From PALSA-505 sp036502085 (GTDB lineage Bacteria > Actinomycetota > Actinomycetes > Streptosporangiales > Streptosporangiaceae), in the NCBI GenBank assembly GCA_036502085.1, contig DASXZD010000099.1, positions 3,733 to 67,732 of the forward strand: DNA of 64,000 nucleotides, given 5' to 3'. Each line of letters starts with the position of its first letter. Position 1 is the first letter of the stretch. A program made the position numbers and the translations under genes. The notes under the pieces were generated by a model. The model saw nothing but the letters and a program-made list of their open reading frames with translations, did not search any database and was not told the DNA's origin. Shown piece after piece: positions 34,583 through 43,544 of the stretch.

Positions 34583-35053
34583 TCAGACGCCCAGCTCCTT
34601 GCGCAGCCGGGCTACGTGACCCGTCGCCTTCACCGCATATTGTGCCTGCTCCAGTGCGCCGTCCGGGCCGACGACGAAGGTGGACCTGATCACGCCCACG
34701 GTGGTTTTCCCGTAGAGCTTCTTTTCCCCGTAGACGCCGTAGGCGAGCTCCACCGCGTGGTCGGGATCGGACAGCAGCGGGAAGTTCAGGCCCTCCTTGT
34801 CCCGGAACTTAGCCAGCTTCTCCGGCTTGTCCGGTGAGATGCCCAGCACGGTCAGCCCGGCAGCCGCGAGGGCCGACAGGCTGTCACGGAAATCGCAGGC
34901 CTGCTTGGTGCAGCCCGGAGTCATCGCCGCCGGGTAGAAGTAGACGATCACCCGCTGGCCGCGCAGCGCGGACAGGCTGACGGTGTTGCCGTCGGCATCG
35001 GCCAGGGTGAAGTCGGGCGCCATGTCCCCCGGCGCCAGCCGCTGATCCGTCAC
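34583..35053 (-). CDS. bcp: Thioredoxin-dependent thiol peroxidase (peroxiredoxin Q/BCP)
   Basis: A 156-aa atypical 2-Cys peroxiredoxin. It has YFYPAAMTPGCTKQACDFRD with peroxidatic Cys48 and resolving Cys53, then GISPDKPEKLAKF and the late R in IRSTFVVGPDG. Reduces H2O2 and alkyl hydroperoxides using thioredoxin. It ends 6 bp before the tRNA gene. Confidence 0.96.
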   Translation of the reverse strand: MTDQRLAPGDMAPDFTLADADGNTVSLSALRGQRVIVYFYPAAMTPGCTKQACDFRDSLSALAAAGLTVLGISPDKPEKLAKFRDKEGLNFPLLSDPDHAVELAYGVYGEKKLYGKTTVGVIRSTFVVGPDGALEQAQYAVKATGHVARLRKELGV

Positions 35054-35132
35054 GCAATGCTCCCTTCGGACTGCCTGAACGCACCTACGGTACCGGCAGC
35101 GCTGGCCGCCAGGCCTGTTTTACCCCGCCCTA

Positions 35133-35762
35133 TTAGCTGGCACCGAGCAGGTCGCTGATGACCGGGGCCAGCGCCCTGAGCGCCCGCCCCCGGTGGCTGA
35201 TCGCGTCCTTCGCCGCGGGTTCCATCTCGGCCGTGGTGAGCTCGGACGAGTCGGGCACGAAGATCGGGTCATAGCCGAACCCGTTCGTGCCGCGCGGTGC
35301 CGGCGCGAGGCGGCCGTGCAGTCGCCCTTCCACGACGCGCTCGATCGCGGGGCGGCCGGCGGCTCCGGCCGGTACGACGATCGCGGCGGCACAGGCGAAA
35401 TGCGCGCCGCGGTCCGCAGCGGCCACGTCGGTGAGCTGGCCGAGCACCAGGTCCAGGTTGGCCTGGTCGTCGCCGTGCCCGCCGGCCCACCGGGCGGACA
35501 GCACGCCCGGCATTCCGTTCAGCGCGTCGACGCACAGTCCCGAGTCGTCGGCGACCGCCGCCAGCCCCGTATAACTGGCCGCCGACCGCGCCTTGAGCAG
35601 CGCGTTCTCCGCGAACGTGCGCCCGGTCTCGGCGACCTCGGGAGCCCCGGGAAACTCGTCGAGCCCCGCCAGGCTGACCGCCGTCCCGCTGGCCGCCAGG
35701 ATCCGGGCCAGCTCGGTGAGCTTGTCCGGGTTCCTGGTGGCCAGAACGATCCGCCGGGTCAC
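35133..35762 (-). CDS. rdgB: RdgB/HAM1 non-canonical purine NTP pyrophosphatase
   Basis: A 209-aa pyrophosphatase that removes dITP/XTP from the nucleotide pool. The sequence starts VTRRIVLATRNPDKLTELARIL and has FAENALLKARSAASYTGLAAVADDSGLCVDALNGMPGVLSARWAG and GFGYDPIFVPD, the conserved substrate-binding blocks. The GTG start overlaps the rph stop (GTGA), giving a coupled rph-rdgB pair, as in many actinobacteria. Confidence 0.96.
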   Translation of the reverse strand: MTRRIVLATRNPDKLTELARILAASGTAVSLAGLDEFPGAPEVAETGRTFAENALLKARSAASYTGLAAVADDSGLCVDALNGMPGVLSARWAGGHGDDQANLDLVLGQLTDVAAADRGAHFACAAAIVVPAGAAGRPAIERVVEGRLHGRLAPAPRGTNGFGYDPIFVPDSSELTTAEMEPAAKDAISHRGRALRALAPVISDLLGAS

Positions 35763-36478
35763 CTGGCCAGGGCTTCTTGCTGGAGCCTGGTGAGGTCGGC
35801 GCAGCCCGCGACGGCGAGATCGAGCAGCCGGTCGAGCATCTGACGCCCGAACGGCTCCCGCTCGGCCGTTCCCTGCACCTCAACGAACCCGCCGTCGCCC
35901 GTGCATACGACGTTCATGTCCGTCTGCGCGGCCACGTCTTCGGTGTAGCACAGGTCGAGCAGCGGCCGGGAGTCCACGATCCCGACGCTGACCGCGGCGA
36001 CCGACCCGACCAGCGGGTTGCCCTTGCAGCGCTTCCTGCCCTGCAGCCAGCCGATCGCGTCGGCCAGCGCCACGTATCCGCCGGTGATCGCGGCGGTCCT
36101 GGTGCCGCCGTCGGCCTGCAGGACGTCGCAGTCGACGATGATCGTGTTGTCGCCGAGCGCTTTGGGGTCGATGCAGGCCCGCAGCGACCTGCCGACCAGC
36201 CGGGATATCTCCTGGGTGCGACCGCCGGGCCGGCCCTTGACCGATTCCCTGTCGCTGCGCGTGTTGGTGGCCCGCGGCAGCATCGCGTACTCGCCGGTAA
36301 CCCAGCCGAGTCCGCTGCCGCGGCGCCATCTGGGCAGATCTTCGGTCACGCTGGCGGCGCAGAGAACCCGGGTCGCGCCGAACTCGACCAGCACCGACCC
36401 TTCGGCGTGATCCAGCCAGCCACGGGTGATCTTGACTTCGCGCAACTGGTCCGGGGAACGTCCATCAGGCCTGGGCAT
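35759..36478 (-). CDS. rph: Ribonuclease PH
   Basis: A 239-aa phosphorolytic 3'-5' exoribonuclease that trims tRNA 3' ends. It starts MPRPDGRSPDQLREVKI at ATG 36478 and includes EFGATRVLCAASV, RGSGLGWVTGEYAMLPRAT, the RNA-binding RTQEISRLVGRSLRA and DCDVLQADGGTRTAAITG. An upstream in-frame codon at 36505 is less likely. Confidence 0.96.
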   Translation of the reverse strand: MPRPDGRSPDQLREVKITRGWLDHAEGSVLVEFGATRVLCAASVTEDLPRWRRGSGLGWVTGEYAMLPRATNTRSDRESVKGRPGGRTQEISRLVGRSLRACIDPKALGDNTIIVDCDVLQADGGTRTAAITGGYVALADAIGWLQGRKRCKGNPLVGSVAAVSVGIVDSRPLLDLCYTEDVAAQTDMNVVCTGDGGFVEVQGTAEREPFGRQMLDRLLDLAVAGCADLTRLQQEALAR

Positions 36479-36552
36479 GGCGGCCAGCCTAGTACCCGCA
36501 TACACCCGGCCGGCCCCGGGCTGGCTGGCGGGCCGCTGGGCCGGGCGCAGGC

Positions 36553-37302
36553 TCAGCCGAGCTCGTAGACCTGGCCCGAGGCGGCCAGTGACAAAGGTCC
36601 GGTGAAGACCTGCGTGGCCTCTTCCAGCGTCTTGGACCGGTCATTCCACGGGACCAGGTGGGTCAGCACCAGGCGGCCGACCCCGGCCCGCGCGGCGTGC
36701 TGGCCGGCCTGACGACCAGTGAGGTGCAGGTCAGGCGGCAGGTTGGGCCGCTCAAGGAACGATGCTTCGCAGAGCATCAGGTCCGCCGCACGAGCCAGGG
36801 CGACCAGCGCCGCCGACTCCCCCGTATCGGCCGAGTAGACCAAGCTGCGCTGTCCGTGTTCAAGCCGTATTCCGAACGTTTCCACCGGATGACTTACATG
36901 CTCGGCAGTCAGCCGGAAGGGACCGATCTGCTGTGTTCCCGGGGTGAGCGTCCTGAAGTCGAAGGCCTTCCGCATCTCCGGGCCGGGCTGCAGGCTGTAA
37001 GCGCGGGTCATCCTGTCGGCCGCTTCGGCCGGCCCGTACACCGGTATCCGCGGCTGCGGGCCTGACCCCCCGTACAACCGCGCCACGGCATACGAGCACA
37101 GATCCAGGCAGTGGTCGGCATGCAGATGGCTCAGGCAGATCGCGTCCACGTCATGCAGGCCGCAGTACCGCTGCAGCGCGCCTAGCGACCCGTTGCCCAT
37201 GTCGAGCAGCAGGCGAAACCCTTCGGCTTCCACCAGGTAACAGGAACCAGGGCTGTCGGGGCCGGGGAAACTCCCGGAGCATCCAATCACGGTCAGGCGC
37301 AC
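36553..37302 (-). CDS. MBL-fold metallo-hydrolase (RNase Z/elaC-like)
   Basis: A 249-aa metallo-beta-lactamase-fold enzyme. The zinc motif is SHLHADHCLDL (HxHxDH); SAEHVSHPVETFG-like and YSADTGESAAL segments and LTHLVPWND supply further ligands. The pattern fits the actinobacterial RNase Z/phosphodiesterase-like group found next to rph and rdgB. The GTG at 37302 is chosen because the family starts RLTVIGCSGSFPGP. Confidence 0.88.
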   Translation of the reverse strand: MRLTVIGCSGSFPGPDSPGSCYLVEAEGFRLLLDMGNGSLGALQRYCGLHDVDAICLSHLHADHCLDLCSYAVARLYGGSGPQPRIPVYGPAEAADRMTRAYSLQPGPEMRKAFDFRTLTPGTQQIGPFRLTAEHVSHPVETFGIRLEHGQRSLVYSADTGESAALVALARAADLMLCEASFLERPNLPPDLHLTGRQAGQHAARAGVGRLVLTHLVPWNDRSKTLEEATQVFTGPLSLAASGQVYELG

Positions 37303-37389
37303 GAGTGTCCACGCTACGCCGGGCACCGACTGCGCGCACTCCCCCGCTGCGGCGATACCCGCCCGGGGGCGAGCGCCTGGCGGTGACCG

Positions 37390-39150
37390 CTAACGGTTGG
37401 TTAGCCGGCCCCGGCCTGGCGAAGGCGCTCGCGAGCTGGCTGGATGCTGGTCTGGGTTGCTGGGCGGGGGTCGGGCGGCGCGGGAGTCGGCGATGGCCCG
37501 GTCGGCGGGGTCGTCGTGGGCACGGTGCTGGCGTGCGGTGCGGGGAGCGGGGGTGAGGCCGGCCTGCACCGGGCTGATGCCGGCGCTGGTGCTGACGGGG
37601 CCGTGTCCGGGGATTTCACCGGAGGCGCCCATCAGCTGCTGCCAGGTGTCAAGCGACACGGTCAGGTGCACCGAGCCGTCGACCGCCAGCGCGCCGGGCG
37701 TCTCGTGCCGAGGCGGCGGTCCGGTGGGGGTGCGGGGCTTGGCGGGGTTGCCGGGATCTTCCTGCCGACGGGAGGTAGCGTCCGGCCCGCGGTCTGGTCT
37801 CGGGTCGGTGCGGCTGGTGTCCGGTGGCGGGCTGGCGGTCCTGGGGCCGGGGCGGGCAGGCGGGTCATCGGAGGCGCCGGGGCCATTGCCGGAGGCCGGG
37901 GCGTCGCTGCCGGGCGGCGAGTTGTCGTCGGTGTCGGGCAGGAAGGTCAGCGGGTCGGCGCCGGTGAGCAGGGCCAGGAACACCGCGGCGCGCAGCTGGG
38001 TCAGCCGGGCCTTGACCCCGGCGGCCTTCAGCGCGCGGGCGGCGGCGTCGATGCGGGCGTCGGCGGCCAGCGCGGCAACCGGCGGCAGCTCGCGCCCGGC
38101 CAGCTGGGCATTGCCGGACTGCTCGGACTGCAGCTCCACCCGGGCGTCCTTGGCCGCCTTGGCCTTGCGGCGCCGCACCGCGTCCGGGTCGGCCGCCTGG
38201 ACTGCGGCGCGCAGCCGCTGACGCAGCCGGGCCGGGGTCTGCCGCGGCGCATCGTCGATGATCAGCTGCTCGACCGCGGCGGCTACCGTGTCATCCAGCA
38301 GGGCGGTCTCGAAGACGATCACGGCCAGCTTATTGCGGTCAATACGCCCGGCCCTGAGCGCGGCGCGGGTGGCGGGCAGCCGGGTCAGGGCGTCGGCCTG
38401 GCCGAGCAGCCCGGCAGCGGCCCGCTCACCCAGGGTGAGCAAGATGGCCAGCTCGCTGTCGGTGAACTCATCGACGCGCAGGTCGGGGTGGTTCATGCGG
38501 CGACGGTGCAGGTCGGCGACGGCGGCCAGCAGGCCGGCCAGGGCGCGGGACTCGGTGCGCCGCCAGGCCAGGATCACCCCGGCCAGCTCATCCTCGCCCA
38601 GCTGGGCCAGCCCGGCCGCCTCGGCGTCTTCGAGGGCCGCGCTCAAGACCAGGCCGGGCGCGAGGGTGTCCAGCACCGACCCGGACCCGAACCCCGCACC
38701 GGCCGCGGCGCCTGCGCCGCCTGCGGCGTCCGTCCCGTCTGCGCTGCCCGTGCTGCCGGCCCTGTCCGCGCCGCCGGGAGTCTGCGTGCCGCTTGCCCGA
38801 TCCGCGGCGTGCGGGTCGTGCACGAGGATGCCGCAAGGGATCGGGTCCACCCAGCCCGGCTTCGCCCACTCTGACTCCGCCGAGCCCGCCCCGGCGTGCT
38901 CCAGCCCGGTCGGACCGCAGTCCGCGGCAGCGGCGGCCGGGGCCACGTTGAACGCGACCGGCACCCGGCCGCCGCTGCCGGGCGTGGCCGCCAGCGGCGG
39001 CAGCTCTGCTGGAGGACAGAAGTCGAGGGCGGCGAGCTGCCAGTCCTCGGGCGGCGGCTCCGGCTGGCCGACGGCGATCTCCGCAGCCAGGATCACCTGC
39101 TGCTCAGCCGCCTGAGCGGCGGTGAACGGCAGCAAGTCATCGATGATCAC
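37390..39150 (-). CDS. DUF222 (13E12-type) protein lacking the C-terminal HNH domain
   Basis: A 586-aa protein from GTG 39150, eight bases after AGGAGG. The DUF222 core is clear: AGVILAWRRTESRALAGLLAAVADLHRRR, ELAILLTLGERAAAGLLGQADALTRLPATRAALRAGRIDRNKLAVIV and AVFLALLTGADPLTFLP. Members usually end in an HNH nuclease with CRFPGC and H...N. Here a long Pro/Arg/Thr-rich region leads into LTVSLDTWQQLMGASGEIPGHGPV and the chain then stops in low-complexity sequence. Probably a degraded or repurposed copy; no nuclease activity is expected from this chain. Confidence 0.75.
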   Translation of the reverse strand: MIIDDLLPFTAAQAAEQQVILAAEIAVGQPEPPPEDWQLAALDFCPPAELPPLAATPGSGGRVPVAFNVAPAAAAADCGPTGLEHAGAGSAESEWAKPGWVDPIPCGILVHDPHAADRASGTQTPGGADRAGSTGSADGTDAAGGAGAAAGAGFGSGSVLDTLAPGLVLSAALEDAEAAGLAQLGEDELAGVILAWRRTESRALAGLLAAVADLHRRRMNHPDLRVDEFTDSELAILLTLGERAAAGLLGQADALTRLPATRAALRAGRIDRNKLAVIVFETALLDDTVAAAVEQLIIDDAPRQTPARLRQRLRAAVQAADPDAVRRRKAKAAKDARVELQSEQSGNAQLAGRELPPVAALAADARIDAAARALKAAGVKARLTQLRAAVFLALLTGADPLTFLPDTDDNSPPGSDAPASGNGPGASDDPPARPGPRTASPPPDTSRTDPRPDRGPDATSRRQEDPGNPAKPRTPTGPPPRHETPGALAVDGSVHLTVSLDTWQQLMGASGEIPGHGPVSTSAGISPVQAGLTPAPRTARQHRAHDDPADRAIADSRAARPPPSNPDQHPASSRAPSPGRGRLTNR

Positions 39151-39617
39151 GGAGTTCACCTCCTGCAGGACGGGGACAGGATCGGGGGACGGTCGCCACC
39201 GAAACAGGTCGGGCCGGGACGGGCGGGGAACGCGACCGGCGGGGCGGACCGGTCAGACCAGGAGCGGACTGGAGGACATACCGAGCGAGCCCCGAGGACG
39301 AGGCGGACCAGGGGAGAAGCGCGGGCTAAGGCGGCAGCGCAGACCAAGGCGGCAGCAGGCGTCGGAGCTAGCCGACGCGCTCGATTGTGTCTTCGATTAA
39401 GATACCAGCAACTGCCGATAATTTCCGGCTCATTCGACAGCGTGTCCTAGCATCGAGTGGCACGCCTTCACCCTGGTCACCACGCCGGTGGCAACGGTCG
39501 AGGCCTTCTCGATGGCCACGGTCGAGGGGCCACCCCGGTGGCCAGGTGTCCCGGACTGTGGCCGGCGCTCGGCATCACAGCGACGGGCAGGCCGTCAGGC
39601 GGGCGGGCGGGCGGCTG
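39151..39617. other. Non-coding region between the DUF222 gene and the GNAT remnant
   Basis: No supported gene. It contains the DUF222 ribosome site, one AT-richer patch near 39390-39425 that may hold its promoter, and short GC-rich repeats (GTCAGGCGGGC twice near 39593-39625). Confidence 0.4.
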
Positions 39618-40154
39618 TCAGGCGGGCAGGGGCAGCTTTGCTTGCATGGTGATGCTCTCGGAACGGGTGGTGTAGCCGAGGTGCTCGTTGAGGGCGCGCA
39701 TGTCGTCGTTGCCGCGCTGGGTCCAGGTGTAGATCTCGGTGAACCCGTTGCCCGCGGCCCAGGCGAGCGTGGTGCGCTTGAGCGCGGCGGCCACGCCACG
39801 GCCGCGCCAGTCGCGGCGTACTGCGGTGAGGGCATGTTCGGCGCGGCGGGGGTAATCCGGATCTGGCAGCAGGCCGGCACAGCCGATCACCTCGTCGTCG
39901 GCGAGCGCGATGAAGATCGCGGCCGGGTCGGTGATCCAGTCTCGCTCCCACTGCTCCAGCGTGACGTCGAGGACCGATACCGTGGCCACATCCTGGAAGG
40001 CCTGCCTGCCCACGGTTTCGTAGGTGGCCGCCCACAGCCAGGATGCCGTCGAGTTCAGCCAGTACGTACCGTTGCCACGGTCCGGCCTGGGCCTGCAATT
40101 CCGCGACGGTGGCCGATCGTTGATCGAGAACGTCCCGCCGGACAGCGACGAGTT
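39618..40154 (-). pseudogene. GNAT acetyltransferase, frame-disrupted
   Basis: The intact open frame (131 codons from a GTG at 40013) gives a GNAT C-terminal half: FIALADDEVIGCAGLLPDPDYP, ALTAVRRDWRGRGVAAALKRTTLAWA and MRALNEHLGY. Upstream, a GNAT-like N-terminal stretch (ELVAVRRDVLDQRSATVAEL...WQRYVLAELDG) is in a different frame, and the retained frame reads WLWAATYETVGRQ across 40010-40040. A one-base indel near 40035-40060 would join them. No start codon is seen before the thioesterase stop. Either a pseudogene or an assembly error. Confidence 0.5.
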
Positions 40155-41117
40155 CTAGCGGCCCACGCGGGCGAGCTGACGGCTCTGCGCGACGAGCTGG
40201 CCGGCCGAGTCCCACACTTCGGACTCCTCGTCGAACCACCCGTCGCTGACCCGACGGCACCGGGCGACGACGCGCAGCAGGCCGGGCGCGGGCACCGCCC
40301 GCATGTGCCAGGTCAGCTCTACCGTGGGCGCCCAGCTCACGGCGCCGAGGCCGAAAACCACCGGAGGCAGGGCGTCCACGGCGAGCGCGAGCACGAGGGC
40401 ATCGGGCTCCCGGCCGTCCCGCAGTCCGAAGTAGCCGCGCATCTCCGGGACCCCGTCGGGCTGCCGCTTCAGCCAGCCCGCGGTGCCCGGGTCGAGCCGC
40501 ACATCGACGTGAGCGCCGAACCCGCTTTCCTGCGGGAGCGCCACGCACTGCCCGGCCGGAGGAAGCCGCGGTGGCTCGCCCGTCCAGGACAGCCCGCTGC
40601 CCCCCGCCGTCGGCTCGCCCCGTGCCGCCCCAGCAGACCCGTTCGCGCCCGCGACACCGCCGCCGCCGCCGACGGCACCGACACCGCCGCTGGCCAGCGC
40701 CCCGGTCGCGACGGTCGCCTCGATGAGCAGGACACCGTCCTGGACCAGCGAGGTCCTGGCCACGGCGGCCGTCCGGCCTTGCTTGAGCCAGGTCACGTGC
40801 ACCTGCGCGGGCGCGACCTGCGGCACCCGGAGGAAGTGCGCGCTGGTAGCGACCGGGTAGGGGTGCATCGACTCGCTCAGCGTGGCCCGCAGCATGGCCG
40901 CGATGAGCGCCCCGCCGTTCACCGCGTATCCGCCCGACGGCGTGACGACGGCGAACCGCTCGTCCGGCCGCATGTCGTACCGGCCGTCATCGACCCGCCG
41001 CACCGCCGTCGCCGCATCGAAGTCGCTGCCAGGCTTCCCGATGCCGGGCTCCGCCAGGGAGCTCCCGAGGACTAGGGCGTCCTGAGCCGCGAAGTCGTCG
41101 GCCGGCTTCACGCCCAT
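40155..41117 (-). CDS. Thioesterase-family (TesB-like double hotdog) protein
   Basis: A 320-aa protein with two hotdog-like halves. The first has FAVVTPSGGYAVNGGALIAAMLRAT and HPYPVATSAHFLRVPQVAPAQVHVTWLKQGRT. The second has GYFGLRDGREPDALVLALAVDALPPVVFGLGAVSWAPTVELTWHMRA. A Gly/Ala-rich linker (about 145-170) joins them. Probably an acyl-CoA thioesterase-like enzyme of unknown substrate. The start overlaps the cysM stop, so it is the last gene of the cysteine operon. Confidence 0.8.
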   Translation of the reverse strand: MGVKPADDFAAQDALVLGSSLAEPGIGKPGSDFDAATAVRRVDDGRYDMRPDERFAVVTPSGGYAVNGGALIAAMLRATLSESMHPYPVATSAHFLRVPQVAPAQVHVTWLKQGRTAAVARTSLVQDGVLLIEATVATGALASGGVGAVGGGGGVAGANGSAGAARGEPTAGGSGLSWTGEPPRLPPAGQCVALPQESGFGAHVDVRLDPGTAGWLKRQPDGVPEMRGYFGLRDGREPDALVLALAVDALPPVVFGLGAVSWAPTVELTWHMRAVPAPGLLRVVARCRRVSDGWFDEESEVWDSAGQLVAQSRQLARVGR

Positions 41118-42055
41118 AGCTGCCCCTCAAGCCGGGCTTCGGCTTCGGAAAGCGTCCCGCCGTAGGCCCCGGTGGACAGGTATTTCCAGCCGCCGTCGGC
41201 GATCACTAGCGCGATGTCGGCCTGCTGGCCAGCGGCAACGGCCTTGCCTGCCATCGCCAGCGCGGCGTGCAGCGCGCCGCCGGAAGAGATCCCGGCGAAG
41301 ATGCCTTCGGCCGCGAGCAGCTCGCGGGTGCGGCGCAGGGCGTCGGTCGACGCCACCGAAAACCGGGTGCTGAGCACGCTCGCGTCGTACAGCTCCGGGA
41401 CGAATCCCTCGTCTATGTTGCGCAGGCCGTACACCAGCTCGCCGTACCTGGGCTCGGCGGCGACGATCTGCACGCCGGGCCGGTGCTCGCGCAGGAAACG
41501 GCCCACGCCCATCAGGGTGCCGGTCGTGCCGAGCCCGGCCACGAAGTGCGTGATCCCCGGCAGGTCCGCCAGCAGCTCGGGACCGGTGGTCTCGTAGTGC
41601 GCGCGGGCGTTGGCCTCGTTCCCGTACTGGTAGAGCATTACCCAGTCGGGGTGCTCGGCGGCCAGCTGCCGGGCGACGCGCACCGCCTCGTTGGATCCGC
41701 CGGCGGCCGGCGAGGAGATGATCTGCGCGCCGAACATCTCCAGCAGCTGCCTGCGTTCGGACGATGTGTTCTCCGGCATCACGCAGGTCATCCGGTAGCC
41801 GCGCAGCTTGGCCACCATGGCCAGCGAGATGCCGGTGTTGCCGGACGTCGGCTCGAGGATCATGCACCCGGGCGCGAGCAGCCCGTCCTTCTCCGCCTGC
41901 TCGACCATGAAGAACGCGGCCCGGTCCTTTACCGAGCCGGTCGGGTTCCTGTCCTCCAGCTTGGCCCAGAGCCGCACGTCGCGGCTCGGCGACAGCCGCG
42001 GCAGGCCGACCAGCGGCGTGCGTCCGACCGAGTCGAGCAGCGAGTCATAGCGCAT
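41108..42055 (-). CDS. cysM: Cysteine synthase CysM (CysO-dependent, O-phosphoserine type)
   Basis: A 315-aa PLP enzyme. It has the PLP lysine in NPTGSVKDRAA, the phosphate loop in EPTSGNTGISLA and the glycine loop GLGTTGTLMG. Start ATG 42055 with GGAG upstream. In actinobacteria, CysM of the mec-cysO-cysM cluster joins O-phosphoserine with CysO thiocarboxylate to give CysO-Cys. The order mec, cysO, cysM is kept here on one strand. Confidence 0.93.
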   Translation of the reverse strand: MRYDSLLDSVGRTPLVGLPRLSPSRDVRLWAKLEDRNPTGSVKDRAAFFMVEQAEKDGLLAPGCMILEPTSGNTGISLAMVAKLRGYRMTCVMPENTSSERRQLLEMFGAQIISSPAAGGSNEAVRVARQLAAEHPDWVMLYQYGNEANARAHYETTGPELLADLPGITHFVAGLGTTGTLMGVGRFLREHRPGVQIVAAEPRYGELVYGLRNIDEGFVPELYDASVLSTRFSVASTDALRRTRELLAAEGIFAGISSGGALHAALAMAGKAVAAGQQADIALVIADGGWKYLSTGAYGGTLSEAEARLEGQLWA

Positions 42056-42075
42056 CCCGGCTCCGGCCGTTCCGG

Positions 42076-42387
42076 TCAGGCCGCCGGCCCGCGCCCGGCC
42101 GCCGCCCAAGCACCCGAGCCGCCCGCGACGGCGGGCAGCACCGTGACCGTGTCGCCGTCGGATACCGGCGTCTGCAGCCCGCCGAGAAAGCGCACGTCCT
42201 CATCGTTGAGGTAGACGTTGACAAACCGGCGCAGCCCGGCGTCGTCGACCAGCCGACCGCGCAGCCCGCCGTGCCGTGCCTCCAGGTCGGCCAGCAGCTC
42301 GTCGAGCGTGGCTCCCGAGCCTTCGACCGACTTGGCCCCGTCCGTGTAGTTACGCAAGATCGTCGGAATGCGGACCTCGATGGCCAT
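42076..42387 (-). CDS. cysO: Sulfur carrier protein CysO with C-terminal extension
   Basis: A 103-aa ubiquitin-like MoaD/ThiS-family carrier (MAIEVRIPTILRNYTDGAK...VNVYLNDEDVRFL...DTVTVLPAVAGG). The sulfur-accepting di-glycine is Gly89-Gly90. Known CysO ends at this GG, but here 13 more residues follow (SGAWAAAGRGPAA) before an in-frame stop. The tail would have to be removed before thiocarboxylate formation; the JAMM protease encoded just upstream is the natural candidate. Confidence 0.93.
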   Translation of the reverse strand: MAIEVRIPTILRNYTDGAKSVEGSGATLDELLADLEARHGGLRGRLVDDAGLRRFVNVYLNDEDVRFLGGLQTPVSDGDTVTVLPAVAGGSGAWAAAGRGPAA

Positions 42388-42506
42388 CGTCGATGCTCCA
42401 GTGTGAGGAAGTGTTGGGACGTGTGATGACGGTTATCTGACCCGCCGCGTATGCGGCGCTGGCGCGCGTTGAGTTCCTTCGCATCTCAACCGGCCCCCCG
42501 CCGGGA

Positions 42507-42917
42507 TCATTCCTCGGTGACGCGGACCTCCTCCTCGGTTACCGTTTCTCCCGAGATCCTGAACGAGCGGAACTCCGCGCGGTCAGCCTCCCGTGTCGAG
42601 ACCAGCACGTAGTGCGCGCCGGGCTCGCTCGCGTACGAAATGTCCGTACGCGACGGGTACGCCTCGGTGGCCGTGTGCGAGTGGTAGATGACCACCGGCT
42701 CCTCGTCGCGGTCGTCCATCTGCCGCCAGACCCGGAGCTGCTCCATCGAGTCGAACCGGTAGAACGTCGGCGAGCGCTCGGCGTTCGTCATCGGGATGAA
42801 CCGCTCGGGATGATCACTGCCGGCCGGCCCGGCGATCACGCCGCAGGCCTCGTCGGGGTGGTCGGCGCGGGCGTGCGCGACGATCTGGTCATGCATGCCC
42901 CGGCTGATCGTCAGCAT
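42507..42917 (-). CDS. mec: JAMM-family metalloprotease (Mec+)
   Basis: A 136-aa MPN+/JAMM zinc isopeptidase that releases cysteine from CysO-Cys. The catalytic set is complete: Glu23 (DEACG), His79, His81, Ser89 and Asp92 (YHSHTATEAYPSRTD). ATG 42917 is chosen by alignment to family length; a GTG at 42938 would add seven residues. It precedes cysO by 119 bp. Confidence 0.93.
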   Translation of the reverse strand: MLTISRGMHDQIVAHARADHPDEACGVIAGPAGSDHPERFIPMTNAERSPTFYRFDSMEQLRVWRQMDDRDEEPVVIYHSHTATEAYPSRTDISYASEPGAHYVLVSTREADRAEFRSFRISGETVTEEEVRVTEE

Positions 42918-42938
42918 GGATGCGAGCGTACCCGCCAC

Positions 42939-43544
42939 TCACCAGAGCACCTGGACCAGCGTGTCCTGCAGAACGGTCAGCCAGTCGTAGATCCAGAGCC
43001 CGGCCGCGCGCGGGTCGTCCTCCTGCAGCCGGTCGAGCATGGCCTCCCAGTCTTCGGTGACCTCTAGCCGGACTCCCAGCGCCAGCCTGACATCGTTGAT
43101 CGCACGCAGCCACGCCTGGGCGTCGTCGGCGGACAGCCGCACCCGGCCGCCGTGTTCGGGCAGCGTATCGAGGACGGCCTGGGCGGCCGCCGCCTTGCTG
43201 GCGCGCAGGCTGCCCTCGGTGTAGCGGCGGAACTCGCCCGCGGCCTCGGGATCGTCGCGGTAGGCATCGGGCAGCAGCCGCGCGAGCACCGGGTCATCGG
43301 GCAGCCGGGAATTGTCGCTCAGCCGGAGCATTCCCCCCAGAGGATCCCGGCCCTCGGTGTCTTCGTCGCCGGCAGCATACTCGCCGACCAGCTCCGCCAC
43401 CTGGCTGACCAGGGTGCGCAACAGCATCGCCCCTTCGGGGGCGAACCGGGCGGTCGCACCGCCGCCGCGGGCGCCACGGAACCCAGACCCGGGATATCCC
43501 ACGTCGGCCGGCCCCTCGCTGTCACTCACGAGCCTGTCGCTCAC
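42939..43544 (-). CDS. DUF2017 protein
   Basis: A 201-aa protein downstream of clpS, a conserved neighbourhood in actinobacteria. Family signatures are MLLRTLVSQVAELV, PDDPVLARLLPDAYRDDPEAAGEFRRYTEGSLRASKAAAAQAVLDTLP and AWLRAINDVRLALGVRLEVTED. The GTG at 43544 overlaps the clpS stop (GTGA). Function unknown; context suggests a link to ClpS-dependent proteolysis or to the cysteine genes behind it. Confidence 0.9.
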   Translation of the reverse strand: MSDRLVSDSEGPADVGYPGSGFRGARGGGATARFAPEGAMLLRTLVSQVAELVGEYAAGDEDTEGRDPLGGMLRLSDNSRLPDDPVLARLLPDAYRDDPEAAGEFRRYTEGSLRASKAAAAQAVLDTLPEHGGRVRLSADDAQAWLRAINDVRLALGVRLEVTEDWEAMLDRLQEDDPRAAGLWIYDWLTVLQDTLVQVLW

